In this document: positions 8,099-16,155 of the stretch, in pieces | How positions within the stretch are numbered: the stretch's first letter is position 1 | Layout of the letters: every line of letters starts with the position of its first letter | Assembly (NCBI GenBank): GCA_024654525.1 | Contig: JANLHI010000021.1 | Location: 10,154-74,153, forward strand | Direction: 5' to 3' | Source: Patescibacteria group bacterium | GTDB lineage: Bacteria > Patescibacteria > Paceibacteria > UBA6257 > 2-01-FULL-56-20 | Length of the DNA: 64,000 bases | The notes under the pieces: generated by a model | The model's database searches: none | What the model saw: the letters and a program-made list of their open reading frames with translations, nothing else | What the model was told of the DNA's origin: nothing | Position numbers and translations under genes: made by a program

Positions 8099-8485
8099 TT
8101 ATTTTTCAGGAGGAAGTTCGCACCCTGTTTTTTCCGCGAGACGCTCAAGCGACACCTCACCCTCTTCCCGACTCCCATCGGAAAATACCCACGTGGGATA
8201 TGCTCCAATTCCCCTTTCGGTACAATACGCCAACCGACCACGTGCATCACTTGTAGAACATTCCACATAGGGAAGTTTTTCCACGGATTGTCCAAAAAGT
8301 GCTTTTTGATTTTGGCAATGTTGACACCAAAATGCTCCGTAAAATATTGCTCCTTTGTCGCTAAGGCATTGCGTAAATTCATCCAAATCATCTCGCCCAG
8401 CGGGCGTTGATAACGATAAAAGTCCCACCACGATAACTGCCAATGCCCCTACGACCCACCACGTATTGATTCTTTTTTTTGGCAT
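8099..8485 (-). CDS. Membrane-anchored thioredoxin-like protein, likely DsbB partner
   Basis: This 128-residue protein is a paralogue of the one at 4745-5110, with the same layout: an anchor at residues 9-26, C40, the active site FWCQHC (C54, C57), VEC (C76), C88, a YPTWVF segment and a terminal GCELPPEK (C122). The close match to the Trx domain of VKOR fusions suggests an extracytoplasmic thiol oxidase. It heads the short operon Trx-dsbB-132 residue protein. A DsbA-like function is inferred from the pairing with DsbB. Confidence 0.87.
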   Translation of the reverse strand: MPKKRINTWWVVGALAVIVVGLLSLSTPAGRDDLDEFTQCLSDKGAIFYGAFWCQHCQNQKALFGQSVEKLPYVECSTSDARGRLAYCTERGIGAYPTWVFSDGSREEGEVSLERLAEKTGCELPPEK

Positions 8486-8505
8486 GTAGCGGTATATTTA
8501 CCTTT

Positions 8506-9414
8506 CTAGTTTTTTAGATATCTCCGTACCGCAATAAAGCTCGAGAATATCCCGATACCTACACCGAAAAGTAATTGGTAGCCGAACAATACCGCGAAGT
8601 TTGATATAAAAAATCGGAAAATATCCAATCCCGGAATAAACACGCTAAGATATGGCGATGCAATATATACCACCGGCATTGCCAGCACCAAACTAATCAC
8701 TGCCGCAATAATACCGGAGACAATACCCTCTACCATATACGGCCCTCGTACTAACGCATTTGATGCGCCCACCACCCGCATGATGCCTATCTCTTCGCGA
8801 TTAGAATATATCGCAAGACGGATCGTGTTGAACACCACGAGTCCCGCAATAAGCGTGAGCGCCAGCGTGAGCGCCCATCCGATTCTATTTACATTATCGA
8901 TAATCCGCGCAAGCCGATCTATTACCACTTGATTCTTTGCATAACTTACATTATCCACATACGTGGAAAGATTCGGCGCTGAAAGATACTGCGCAATCGT
9001 CGCATATTGATCCGGACGTTGCGCCCTGATATTTAACGATGCCTGAAAAGGATTCGAGTTTAATTCGTTGATTGCCTGGCTTATTGCCTGATCGCTCTCA
9101 TGAGTTGATTTAAAAAGTTCAAGCGCCCTATCGCTCGACACGTAATTAACTCCTTTTACTTCGGAAAGTTTCTCAAGTGATTGTTTGATATTCAAAATTT
9201 GATCTTCGGATGTATCGCTCTTGAAATAAACACTGATATCTATTTTGTCCTGGATAGAAACGACGGCATATGCCGTAATCACGCGGAATAAGATAAGTCC
9301 CACAAACACCATCAATGCCAGCACGGTAATTGCCACAGTGGCGGTAGAAAGCCACCCGTTCCTACGGAACCCCTTCATGCCGAATTTTAAAATACGAAAA
9401 AGGATAGTGAACAT
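8506..9414 (-). CDS. ftsX: Cell division permease FtsX
   Basis: FtsX is the membrane half of the FtsEX complex, which links divisome signals to peptidoglycan hydrolases outside the cell. The 302 residues fit the family: one N-terminal membrane helix (about 22-45), a large outward domain (about 50-170, with ISVYFKSDTSEDQI) and three C-terminal helices, with the conserved NREEIGIMRVVGAS segment. It lies 9 bases after ftsE. Candidate targets are the amidase and carboxypeptidase fusions at 51-53 and 61-63 kb, but that link is inference. Confidence 0.93.
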   Translation of the reverse strand: MFTILFRILKFGMKGFRRNGWLSTATVAITVLALMVFVGLILFRVITAYAVVSIQDKIDISVYFKSDTSEDQILNIKQSLEKLSEVKGVNYVSSDRALELFKSTHESDQAISQAINELNSNPFQASLNIRAQRPDQYATIAQYLSAPNLSTYVDNVSYAKNQVVIDRLARIIDNVNRIGWALTLALTLIAGLVVFNTIRLAIYSNREEIGIMRVVGASNALVRGPYMVEGIVSGIIAAVISLVLAMPVVYIASPYLSVFIPGLDIFRFFISNFAVLFGYQLLFGVGIGIFSSFIAVRRYLKN

Positions 9415-9423
9415 GATTTTATT

Positions 9424-10107
9424 TTACACTAATATGTATTTTCCTTTTTTCTCATCACGGACAACTCGTCCTCGATCCATGGTAATCACTCGTCTTTCCA
9501 AACTATTGATTACTTCTCGATCATGCGTTGCAAGTACCACCGTAGTACCCAATTCGTTAATTTTCTCGAGAAGTTTGATAATTTCCCATGTATGGAATGG
9601 ATCAAGATTTCCCGTCGGTTCGTCGGCAATAATAACTTCCGGTCGATGAATCATCGCGCGCGCAATCGCCACTCGTTGTTTTTCACCTCCGGAAAGCTCG
9701 TTTGGAAAGTTCACTCCCTTGTCCGCAAGTCCCACCATATCAAGCACCTGGGGTACTAACTCGTCAATTTCACGCTGGACCCGTCCCGCCACTTCCAATG
9801 CAAACGCAACATTTTCATGTGCGGTTTTTGTAGGGAGAAGACGGAAATCTTGAAATACTACTCCTATGTGCCTTCGAAATTCAGGAAGTTCCGAAGAAGT
9901 TAATTTATTCACTTCATATTGCCCAAAAAATACACGTCCCCGACTTGGTTGCTCTTCACCAATGAGAAGCTTGATAACCGTGGATTTTCCCGCGCCGGAA
10001 CGTCCCGCAAGAGAAACAAACTCTCCCGGCTTTATTTCAAAATCCACATCCTCCAATGCGGGAGTAGTATGTCCATACACCTTGGAAACTCCTTGAAATT
10101 CAATCAT
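9424..10107 (-). CDS. ftsE: Cell division ATPase FtsE
   Basis: The 227-residue ABC ATPase has Walker A GRSGAGKST (residues 35-43), a Q-loop (VFQDFRLL), signature LSGGEKQRVAIARA, Walker B VIIADEPTGNLD and the H-loop ATHD. It powers FtsX. A TATAAT box on the minus strand (10127-10122) lies 15 bases before the ATG, but the -35 region (TGGTTT) is poor. Confidence 0.95.
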   Translation of the reverse strand: MIEFQGVSKVYGHTTPALEDVDFEIKPGEFVSLAGRSGAGKSTVIKLLIGEEQPSRGRVFFGQYEVNKLTSSELPEFRRHIGVVFQDFRLLPTKTAHENVAFALEVAGRVQREIDELVPQVLDMVGLADKGVNFPNELSGGEKQRVAIARAMIHRPEVIIADEPTGNLDPFHTWEIIKLLEKINELGTTVVLATHDREVINSLERRVITMDRGRVVRDEKKGKYILV

Positions 10108-10256
10108 GAGCGTGTTTGCAAATTATACTATTTATTCTTCAAAAAACCATTTACCAAATTAAAAATCGGAATATATAACACTGGTTCCAATGATAGCAAA
10201 TTTTTACGGGAATAGCCATATTATTTCCTAAATTCCGTTGCGACAACCGTTTTTAA

Positions 10257-11292
10257 TTATATATCGGCACTTTCAATCTCTGCTTCGATAAACATGCTCA
10301 AATCACCCTCAAGCACTTTATTTACCTGCGAGGTCTCGACTTCCGTACGATGGTCTTTCACCAATTGATACGGATTCAGTACATACGACCTAATTTGATT
10401 TCCCCACTCCGGCTTCACTTTGATACGAATATTTGAAAGCTCTTCTATATGATGTTTCTCCATAAGTTGCACTATCTTCGCCTTCAAAAGACGCAGGGCG
10501 TACTCGCGGTTTTGCTGTTGAGAACGCTCGACGCGGGAGCTTACCGCAATACCGGTAGGAATGTGGACAATACGCACCGCAGTCTCTACTTTATTTACGT
10601 TCTGCCCTCCCGGCCCACCGGCGCGCGAGAATTCAAATTTTAAATCTCCTTCGGGAATCACCACTTTCGACTCCTCTACGGGAGGAAGATCGGGTACCAC
10701 TTCCACAAGCGCAAATGCGGTATGACGAAGTTTTTTCGGGGAAAACGGGGAAATACGCACAAGCCGATGCACTCCGGATTCTTTTTTCAGATATCCGAAA
10801 GCATATTGCCCTTTTACTTCAATCATTCTGCTACGGGGGTTATCATCCACAATTCGCGTTTTCCATTCCTGTAACTCGGCATACTTTATATACATTTCCG
10901 CAAGCATCCGCGCCCAATCCTCTGCATCCTCTCCTCCCGCACCGGGATAGAACGAAAGTATCGCCGATTGCGTGTCATATTTTCCTTTAAATAATTCCTT
11001 GAGTTCTAAAAAGCGAAATTTTCTTTTTATATCGTAATAAAGACTTTCATCGAATAATGATTCAAGTTTTATGATTCCTTCTTCTACTTCCTCATATTGA
11101 TCCGTGAGATCGCGAAGTATTCCGAGTTGTTTAATCTTCTCGTCGGCAATCGTTCGATTACCCCAAAACTCAGGCTCACTTATCGCCTTTTCAATCGCCT
11201 CTATCTCCTTTTTTTTAGCCGTTACGTCAAAGCCGCCCGCCTAACCGGCGGGCTTCGATTGCAAATTCCTCTAGCTGCGCTTTGAAATCCAT
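10257..11292 (-). CDS. prfB: Peptide chain release factor 2, expressed by programmed +1 frameshift
   Basis: RF2 releases the peptide at UGA and UAA. The gene is in two overlapping frames. ATG 11292 opens a 21-codon stretch ending CTT-TGA (TGA at 11229-11227); shifting +1 at CTT-T gives GAC and continues to the stop at 10257, for 344 residues in all. The shifted frame encodes the normal N-domain (KEIEAIEKAISEPEFWGN) and YPGAGGEDAEDWARM. It also contains the stop-reading SPF motif and the catalytic GGQ (AGGPGGQNVNK). CTTTGAC is the classical autoregulatory shift site: low RF2 makes the ribosome pause at UGA and slip. A GC-rich hairpin abuts the site. Confidence 0.95.
11226..11253 (-). promoter_or_regulatory. 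RF2 frameshift site with adjacent GC hairpin
   Basis: In mRNA sense, a palindrome with 7-base arms (GCCCGCC, loop GGTTA, GGCGGGC; 11253-11235) is followed by GG and then the slip site CTT-TGA-C (11232-11226). The G-rich 3' arm ends 2 bases before CTT, so GGCGGG lies 3 bases upstream of CTT, the spacing of the stimulatory Shine-Dalgarno-like element in other prfB genes. The same arms can form the hairpin. That would compete with ribosome pairing or slow the ribosome. Confidence 0.8.
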
Positions 11293-11319
11293 AGTTTTAC
11301 CAGAATACCATACTTTCCG

Positions 11320-11505
11320 CTACCCTTTCCAGTCCTCAACGACGATTCTTTTTTTCTTATTATCTATCGTTAAGGAGAGTTTCTGTCTGTTTTTCCAACG
11401 CCATCGACGCACCACATCTACGGGAATTGTGATTGCATAACTCTTTCCATTTGACGTTTTATTCAGTGATCGCACATTTTTATTTTCGATTTTCCTTCGA
11501 GGCAT
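11320..11505 (-). CDS. SpoVT/AbrB-like DNA-binding protein
   Basis: The 61-residue protein has a basic N-terminus and one swapped-hairpin AbrB/MazE-type domain: NGKSYAITIPVDVVRRWRWKNRQKLSLTIDNKKKRIVVE. Such proteins are dimeric transition regulators or antitoxins. No toxin gene lies beside it. The neighbour is prfB, 27 bases downstream on the same strand, so the two may be cotranscribed. The ATG lies 11 bases past the T-run of the ansA terminator, leaving almost no room for a separate promoter. Confidence 0.75.
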   Translation of the reverse strand: MPRRKIENKNVRSLNKTSNGKSYAITIPVDVVRRWRWKNRQKLSLTIDNKKKRIVVEDWKG

Positions 11506-11516
11506 ATATTCATCAT

Positions 11517-11557
11517 AAAAAAATCCCGGTATTAATTCAAGGATTAATGCCGGGATT
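11517..11557 (-). terminator. Intrinsic terminator after L-asparaginase
   Basis: A 15-pair stem with one G-T pair (11522-11536 with 11543-11557), loop of 6, is followed on the minus strand by seven T (11523-11517). It lies 19 bases past the asparaginase stop. Confidence 0.92.
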
Positions 11558-11575
11558 CCGAAAATTGAAAACTTT

Positions 11576-12676
11576 CTATATAAGTTCGTTTTCGATTGTT
11601 ATCTCACCATGCAAATCCTGAAGCATTCTGTATTTGATATCAACGTAACTGCAGTTTTGCGCAAGAAGCCATCCGAGTTTCGTGGTAATGGATTCAATAC
11701 TCATATCAAACGCAGGGATTGCAAGATCGTTATCTTTTAAATATTTCCCGTTTTCATTCACCTGAAAACTGGCAATACCAGTCGGAGCTTGAGTGGTAAC
11801 CACAAGAGGAATTTCTTTTTCTTTCAGATAACCAACCCCTTCCCGAAGATGCACACTCACGTCTCCTGCTCCAAATGCCCGAAGGATGATCGCTTTCACG
11901 CCATTTTGCTCGACAAGCGTTTTAAAAATGTCCGGCGACATACCCGGGAACTCGGTAAGCGAAGCGATGTGTTGTGTATCAAAATCTTTTTTCACACTCA
12001 ATACTCTTGCCTGAATTGCAAGAGGTTTTACTTTCGAGAGATATGAAATGTATTTATCGAGTGCGTTTTCATCAATACGCATGAACCTTCCAATCTGCCC
12101 AAGAGCCCCTTTGATGAAAGACGAAAACGGGTCGTAATCGAAATCCGTCCCTTTCTTTACCCTGACTCCGGAAATAATTTTACTCCCAAATACCGCCATG
12201 ACACCCTTGATAGGGTGATATCCCCACACGGCAAGCCGCAAAGCATTCACGAGGTTCGTGGTGGCATCACTCCCCAAATATCCAAGAGGAACCTGCGCAC
12301 CCGTCACAATTACCGGCTTGTTGATATTCTCGAGCGCAAATGTAAGCGCGGCACACGTGTATCCCATAGTATTCGTGCCATGGAGCACGATGAATGCATC
12401 ATAGTCGTCGTATGTTTCCTGAATTTTCCCCGCAATCGCTGTCCAATTCTCAGGAAGCACATCCGAGCTATCCACATTAAAAAGCTGTTCGATTTGCGGC
12501 TCCACTTCAATTGCCCAATTCTTTTTGAGAATAGAAATAGACATCTGCAGAGTGGCAAGAAAACTGTCCGGGTCTGATTTTACCGCATCCGCAACCACCT
12601 CGTTCACCGCTACATTTCCGGCGATTGTGCCACCCGTAAGGATAAGCAGTATCCTTTTTTTCGCATATCCTGTCAT
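11576..12676 (-). CDS. ansA: L-asparaginase (type I/II family)
   Basis: This enzyme hydrolyses L-asparagine to aspartate and ammonia, and appears cytoplasmic, with no signal peptide. The 366-residue protein shows the first threonine motif LTGGTIAGN (residues 13-21). The second, VLHGTNTMGYTCAALTFAL, contains the T-D/N-T variant HGTNTM. VIVTGAQ and the C-terminal IILRAFGAGDV segment follow. The canonical second motif reads HGTDT; here the aspartate is Asn, which may alter activity or substrate, so a related amidohydrolase role cannot be excluded. It lies 21 bases after the EamA permease gene on the same strand. Confidence 0.85.
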   Translation of the reverse strand: MTGYAKKRILLILTGGTIAGNVAVNEVVADAVKSDPDSFLATLQMSISILKKNWAIEVEPQIEQLFNVDSSDVLPENWTAIAGKIQETYDDYDAFIVLHGTNTMGYTCAALTFALENINKPVIVTGAQVPLGYLGSDATTNLVNALRLAVWGYHPIKGVMAVFGSKIISGVRVKKGTDFDYDPFSSFIKGALGQIGRFMRIDENALDKYISYLSKVKPLAIQARVLSVKKDFDTQHIASLTEFPGMSPDIFKTLVEQNGVKAIILRAFGAGDVSVHLREGVGYLKEKEIPLVVTTQAPTGIASFQVNENGKYLKDNDLAIPAFDMSIESITTKLGWLLAQNCSYVDIKYRMLQDLHGEITIENELI

Positions 12677-12697
12677 ATAATTACTTCCTTTATACCA

Positions 12698-13537
12698 TTA
12701 AATAACAAACGACAAAACAAGCACAAGAATTGAGGCGGCAACCTTTTTGAGAGTGGGCTTTTCACTGAGGAACAGTGCTCCGAGAATAAATACAAAAACG
12801 GGGGTTATGTTCGCGAGAGTTACGGTAACTCCGGCGTTTCCGCGAGTAAGTGCAAAATAGAGAAGTGTCCATTGCCCGATAACAAAAAGTCCCCGGAAAA
12901 ATATGAAGCGATATTGAGATGCGGTAATATCCCGAAGTTGGAAGTTGAAAAACAAGAGCGCAAAAAGAGCAATAAGTCCTGCCCGAAACATATAAAGCGT
13001 GGGAGAATTTATCGCTTCAAGAGTGCTTAATAAATATTTTGAAGGAATTGCCGATATTCCAAAAAGAAACGAGGAGAGAATCGCGGGTTGCAATGTTGCG
13101 GTTTTGAATTTGGAAAAGTTACTGAAATCTGTTGAGAAAATAATGATGCCAATCAAAATGAGAAATGAAAAGACATACGAGGAAAGATGAACTGTATCAT
13201 CTAATATGAGCCACCCTAGCAAGAACGTAAATGCCGGAGCAAGAGAAAGTATGGGAGTAGCCACGCTTGCTTCCGTGTGCTCAAATGTTTTAAAGAAAAA
13301 GTAGTTTGCAAGCGTATCGATAAAAGCAATAAGAATAACTAGAGAGCACGCAATAATAGAAGGGGTAAAGGAATAAAAGAATGGAGAAATAATAAGAAGC
13401 GTCGCCCCCATCGTAAGGAAGTTAATCCCCAAGATATCTCTCGATTTCAAATTCTTAAGAAGCGTCCGTGCTAAAATATTCGCGATTGAACCAAGGAGCG
13501 CCGAGCCTATTGCAATTAATGTGAAACTTGAATTCAT
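12698..13537 (-). CDS. EamA/DMT-family membrane transporter
   Basis: The 279 residues form about ten short hydrophobic helices in two halves, typical of the drug/metabolite transporter superfamily. Examples are SVATPILSLAPAFTFLLGWLILDD in the first EamA repeat and AGVTVTLANITPVFVFILGALFLSE in the second. The substrate is not deducible. The next gene downstream is the asparaginase, so amino-acid or metabolite export is possible. Confidence 0.85.
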   Translation of the reverse strand: MNSSFTLIAIGSALLGSIANILARTLLKNLKSRDILGINFLTMGATLLIISPFFYSFTPSIIACSLVILIAFIDTLANYFFFKTFEHTEASVATPILSLAPAFTFLLGWLILDDTVHLSSYVFSFLILIGIIIFSTDFSNFSKFKTATLQPAILSSFLFGISAIPSKYLLSTLEAINSPTLYMFRAGLIALFALLFFNFQLRDITASQYRFIFFRGLFVIGQWTLLYFALTRGNAGVTVTLANITPVFVFILGALFLSEKPTLKKVAASILVLVLSFVI

Positions 13538-13886
13538 TGCATAAATAATTTCATTACCACAACGGGGTTAGTTAATATTCATGAGTATCTATTGTACTCC
13601 GCTCAAACCTACTTTTGCAAAAACCCCTGACTTCGCACGCGCCTCGCCTGCGCCGACCTGTCTGCCGTGCCAACGGCACAGGTAGAGGCTTCGCGGGCAG
13701 ATAGCCATGGACGATCCTACTGTGCCCCTTCGTAGCTTTCTTGTCCGCCGAAGCTTTAGCGAAGGTGGAGCGAAGTAGGAACGGAAATGCCCGAGGCTCA
13801 TTTACGTATGTGCTTGCCCCGACCCTCCCATGCACACGCAAACCCGCCGTCTCCAGCTTGCTTCGCGCCAGAGATGGCGGGACTCC
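13538..13886. repeat. Palindrome-rich spacer at the left edge of the accessory island
   Basis: No convincing gene lies here. The stretch is GC-rich compared with its neighbours and is made of short inverted segments. One is TGCCGTGCCAACGGCACAGG near 13662-13681. Another is a block with CCGCCGAAGCTTTAGCGAAG (about 13746-13765), which resembles a short element I recall dispersed in Patescibacteria genomes. A pair GCGGGACTC / GCGGGCAG-type segments lies around the res stop. Open frames across it look like chance products of the repeats. Confidence 0.55.
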
Positions 13887-16151
13887 CTAAAGTTTCTTTA
13901 TCTCACCCAATACCTCCTCAACATTCCCTGTATGCACGAGAAAGAAATGCTGGTCTTTACCGAGTTTCGCCCATAGTTCACCAATCTCAATCTTGTATGC
14001 CGTGTCTTCATTGCTCACGCGATCGCCGCCTTTCCACTCAAGCGCGATAATCGCGCCTTTATTGGTGACCGCGATAAAGTCGGGGTAAAACTTTCCTTTC
14101 TTCCAACCTTGGATAAAGAACGGGTCCACCTTCTCGCGACTGCGCACCCAGTATTTAATGTTCGCGAGGGTGTCCAAGTCAAGACGTTGAACAAACTCGT
14201 GTTCCTCCTTGTTTAGCTTGTCAATTTTCTCGTAGTAGTTTCGATTGAACTCTTGCGGCACGGCGCGTTTTAGCGTGATGGTGTCGGGAAATGCCTTAAA
14301 CGGCTTTGTAGAAACCTTCCCTGCTTTCATCTTGGTGTCGAACTGTGTCTTCGCATACGCTTCGAGAACAGATTCGATGTGCTGGCTCAAACGATCCGCG
14401 AGCACGAAGCGATTTACCGAAAGCTCCGCAAGCGAATGTGTTTTGAGTTGATGGTCAATCGCCTTGTCCAAGAAGCGCACCTTGTCCGACTTCTCAAGAA
14501 TCGTGAAGCGCAGTTTTTTATCGAGCCATTGTACAAGCTCCTCTTTGGTAAGGTTTTTGTCCGAGTATTTCAACTTGAGCGACATTTGTACTCCTCGTAT
14601 CCACGCATCATCTTCCCGGATGTCAATAATCGCGCGACCATCACTGTCATAATGCACTTCAAAATCAAATTTCGGGTCTTGCTTCGCAAGCTCAAAATCA
14701 CTGCCGATCAAATCCTCAAAGGTGAGCTTGTCGCCATCAAGCGCCATGAGTGGCACTTTGAGGATCCCGGACACTGCCTTCTTTGCTTCAAGTTCGTATA
14801 CAGCATCTTTCTTTTCAGCGCTTACGATGTCTGCTCGGCTGTATCCGTTGTCTTCAAGTCCGGAGATAATCTGGTTCGCCGCCTCGTTAAAGTTTCGCGC
14901 CGAGGCAAACACATAGCTTCGGTTAAAATCTTCGTCGGTTTTCCGCTTCGCATTCGGCATGCGGATAATGCGCCCGATAATCTGTTCCACGGCAATTTTC
15001 GAGCCGAGGTTCGCAACAGAGACGAGTACATACGCAAACGCGCAGTCCCATCCTTCCGCAAGCGCGTTGACGGTGATGATGTAGCGTATTTTGCAGGTTT
15101 TGCTAAAGAGGTTCACGCCTTCAAGATCGTTCTTATCCGATGTCTTGATAGCGATTTCTTCTTCGGGAATTTTTCGCTCCAAAAGAAAAGCTTTTATCTC
15201 CTCCACGGTAACGGTCTTGTTCACCGAGCTTTTTGGCTGTGCCTGCAAGAGTGCTATCGGCCGGATGTACTCGTTCTTTATTTTCTTCGCTCCTTTTTCA
15301 AGTTCAATGCGCTTTTCAATACCGTTCGTGAGCGCGTTTTGCCACTGCGCCGCACTTTCAAGCACAATAGGAATTTTGACCATCTGCTCATCTTTCAATT
15401 CAGACGCATGTACCTCAAAGAGAATATTGCTTTCCTTGAGCGGCGTGGCAGTGTACTCAACAACAAATGCGGGGTTGAGACCGTTTATAGTTTCAAGAGA
15501 CAAATCCGAAGTCGCCTTATGTCCCTCGTCGATGACTATAATCGGATTATTCAAACGAATGGTGTTTGCGAGCGAGTTAATGACCGTGCCTTCCTCGTCG
15601 CGCTCTAAATATTCCGGCTCCTCAATATTTTCAAAATGATCCATCAACGAGCCGTTCTCTTGGTACACCTTGTATTTGCCTTGCTTCTGCTTTTTCTTAT
15701 TGAACGCCGCAAAGCTGGCTACGATAATGCAAAGATTATCGCTCACATCCGCCTTGCGGATAGCAAGAGCTTCTTCGTTTGAGAATACACGCACATGGTT
15801 GTCATACGATTCATCATGAATCTGGCGGTGCGGGTCTTTGCGGTCTTTCAGTTTTTTGAGCGTTTGCGTTTTAATTGCTTCGGAAGGTGTAAACCACAAC
15901 ACAACGCCACGATCCATCTTGTCTTGAAGTGCTTTGCTCATTATTTTCTCAACCGCGTGACACCCGACGAGCGTCTTGCCTCCACCGGTCGGTATTTTAA
16001 TGCAGACAAACGGCACTTCGCCAAATGCCTCCGCTTTGTACGGGTTTTCGGTGATGCCCATAAAGGCATACCTCAACCCGACTTTCCGAAGTTCGACCAG
16101 AAAGTTCTCAAGCGTTTCTAAACTATTCTTTTGGTATCGTTTTAGTTGCAT
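13887..16151 (-). CDS. res: Type III restriction enzyme, Res subunit
   Basis: Res is an SF2 helicase/ATPase that, with Mod, cuts DNA at unmethylated sites. In 754 residues the Walker A is IPTGGGKTLVG (about residue 53) and the DEAH-like box reads VIDEGHKATS. Motif VI is QIIGRIIRMP. The endonuclease end has the PD-(D/E)XK pattern PDFIAVTNKG...LEWKG (about residues 690-710). It starts 4 bases after the mod stop, as usual for the operon. The length is shorter than the 900-1000 residues of phage P1/EcoP15I Res, but common in the wider family. All motifs look intact. Confidence 0.92.
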   Translation of the reverse strand: MQLKRYQKNSLETLENFLVELRKVGLRYAFMGITENPYKAEAFGEVPFVCIKIPTGGGKTLVGCHAVEKIMSKALQDKMDRGVVLWFTPSEAIKTQTLKKLKDRKDPHRQIHDESYDNHVRVFSNEEALAIRKADVSDNLCIIVASFAAFNKKKQKQGKYKVYQENGSLMDHFENIEEPEYLERDEEGTVINSLANTIRLNNPIIVIDEGHKATSDLSLETINGLNPAFVVEYTATPLKESNILFEVHASELKDEQMVKIPIVLESAAQWQNALTNGIEKRIELEKGAKKIKNEYIRPIALLQAQPKSSVNKTVTVEEIKAFLLERKIPEEEIAIKTSDKNDLEGVNLFSKTCKIRYIITVNALAEGWDCAFAYVLVSVANLGSKIAVEQIIGRIIRMPNAKRKTDEDFNRSYVFASARNFNEAANQIISGLEDNGYSRADIVSAEKKDAVYELEAKKAVSGILKVPLMALDGDKLTFEDLIGSDFELAKQDPKFDFEVHYDSDGRAIIDIREDDAWIRGVQMSLKLKYSDKNLTKEELVQWLDKKLRFTILEKSDKVRFLDKAIDHQLKTHSLAELSVNRFVLADRLSQHIESVLEAYAKTQFDTKMKAGKVSTKPFKAFPDTITLKRAVPQEFNRNYYEKIDKLNKEEHEFVQRLDLDTLANIKYWVRSREKVDPFFIQGWKKGKFYPDFIAVTNKGAIIALEWKGGDRVSNEDTAYKIEIGELWAKLGKDQHFFLVHTGNVEEVLGEIKKL

Positions 16152-16155
16152 ATAA

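Noticed and set aside
10257..11292. prfB as a pseudogene broken by a frameshift
   Set aside because: The break lies exactly at CTT-TGA-C, the known programmed site, and the two frames join to a full-length RF2 with intact SPF and GGQ motifs.
14379..15608. A 409-codon open frame on the plus strand opposite res
   Set aside because: It is the antisense shadow of the well-supported type III res gene. It has no family-like pattern, and the res motifs on the minus strand are intact.
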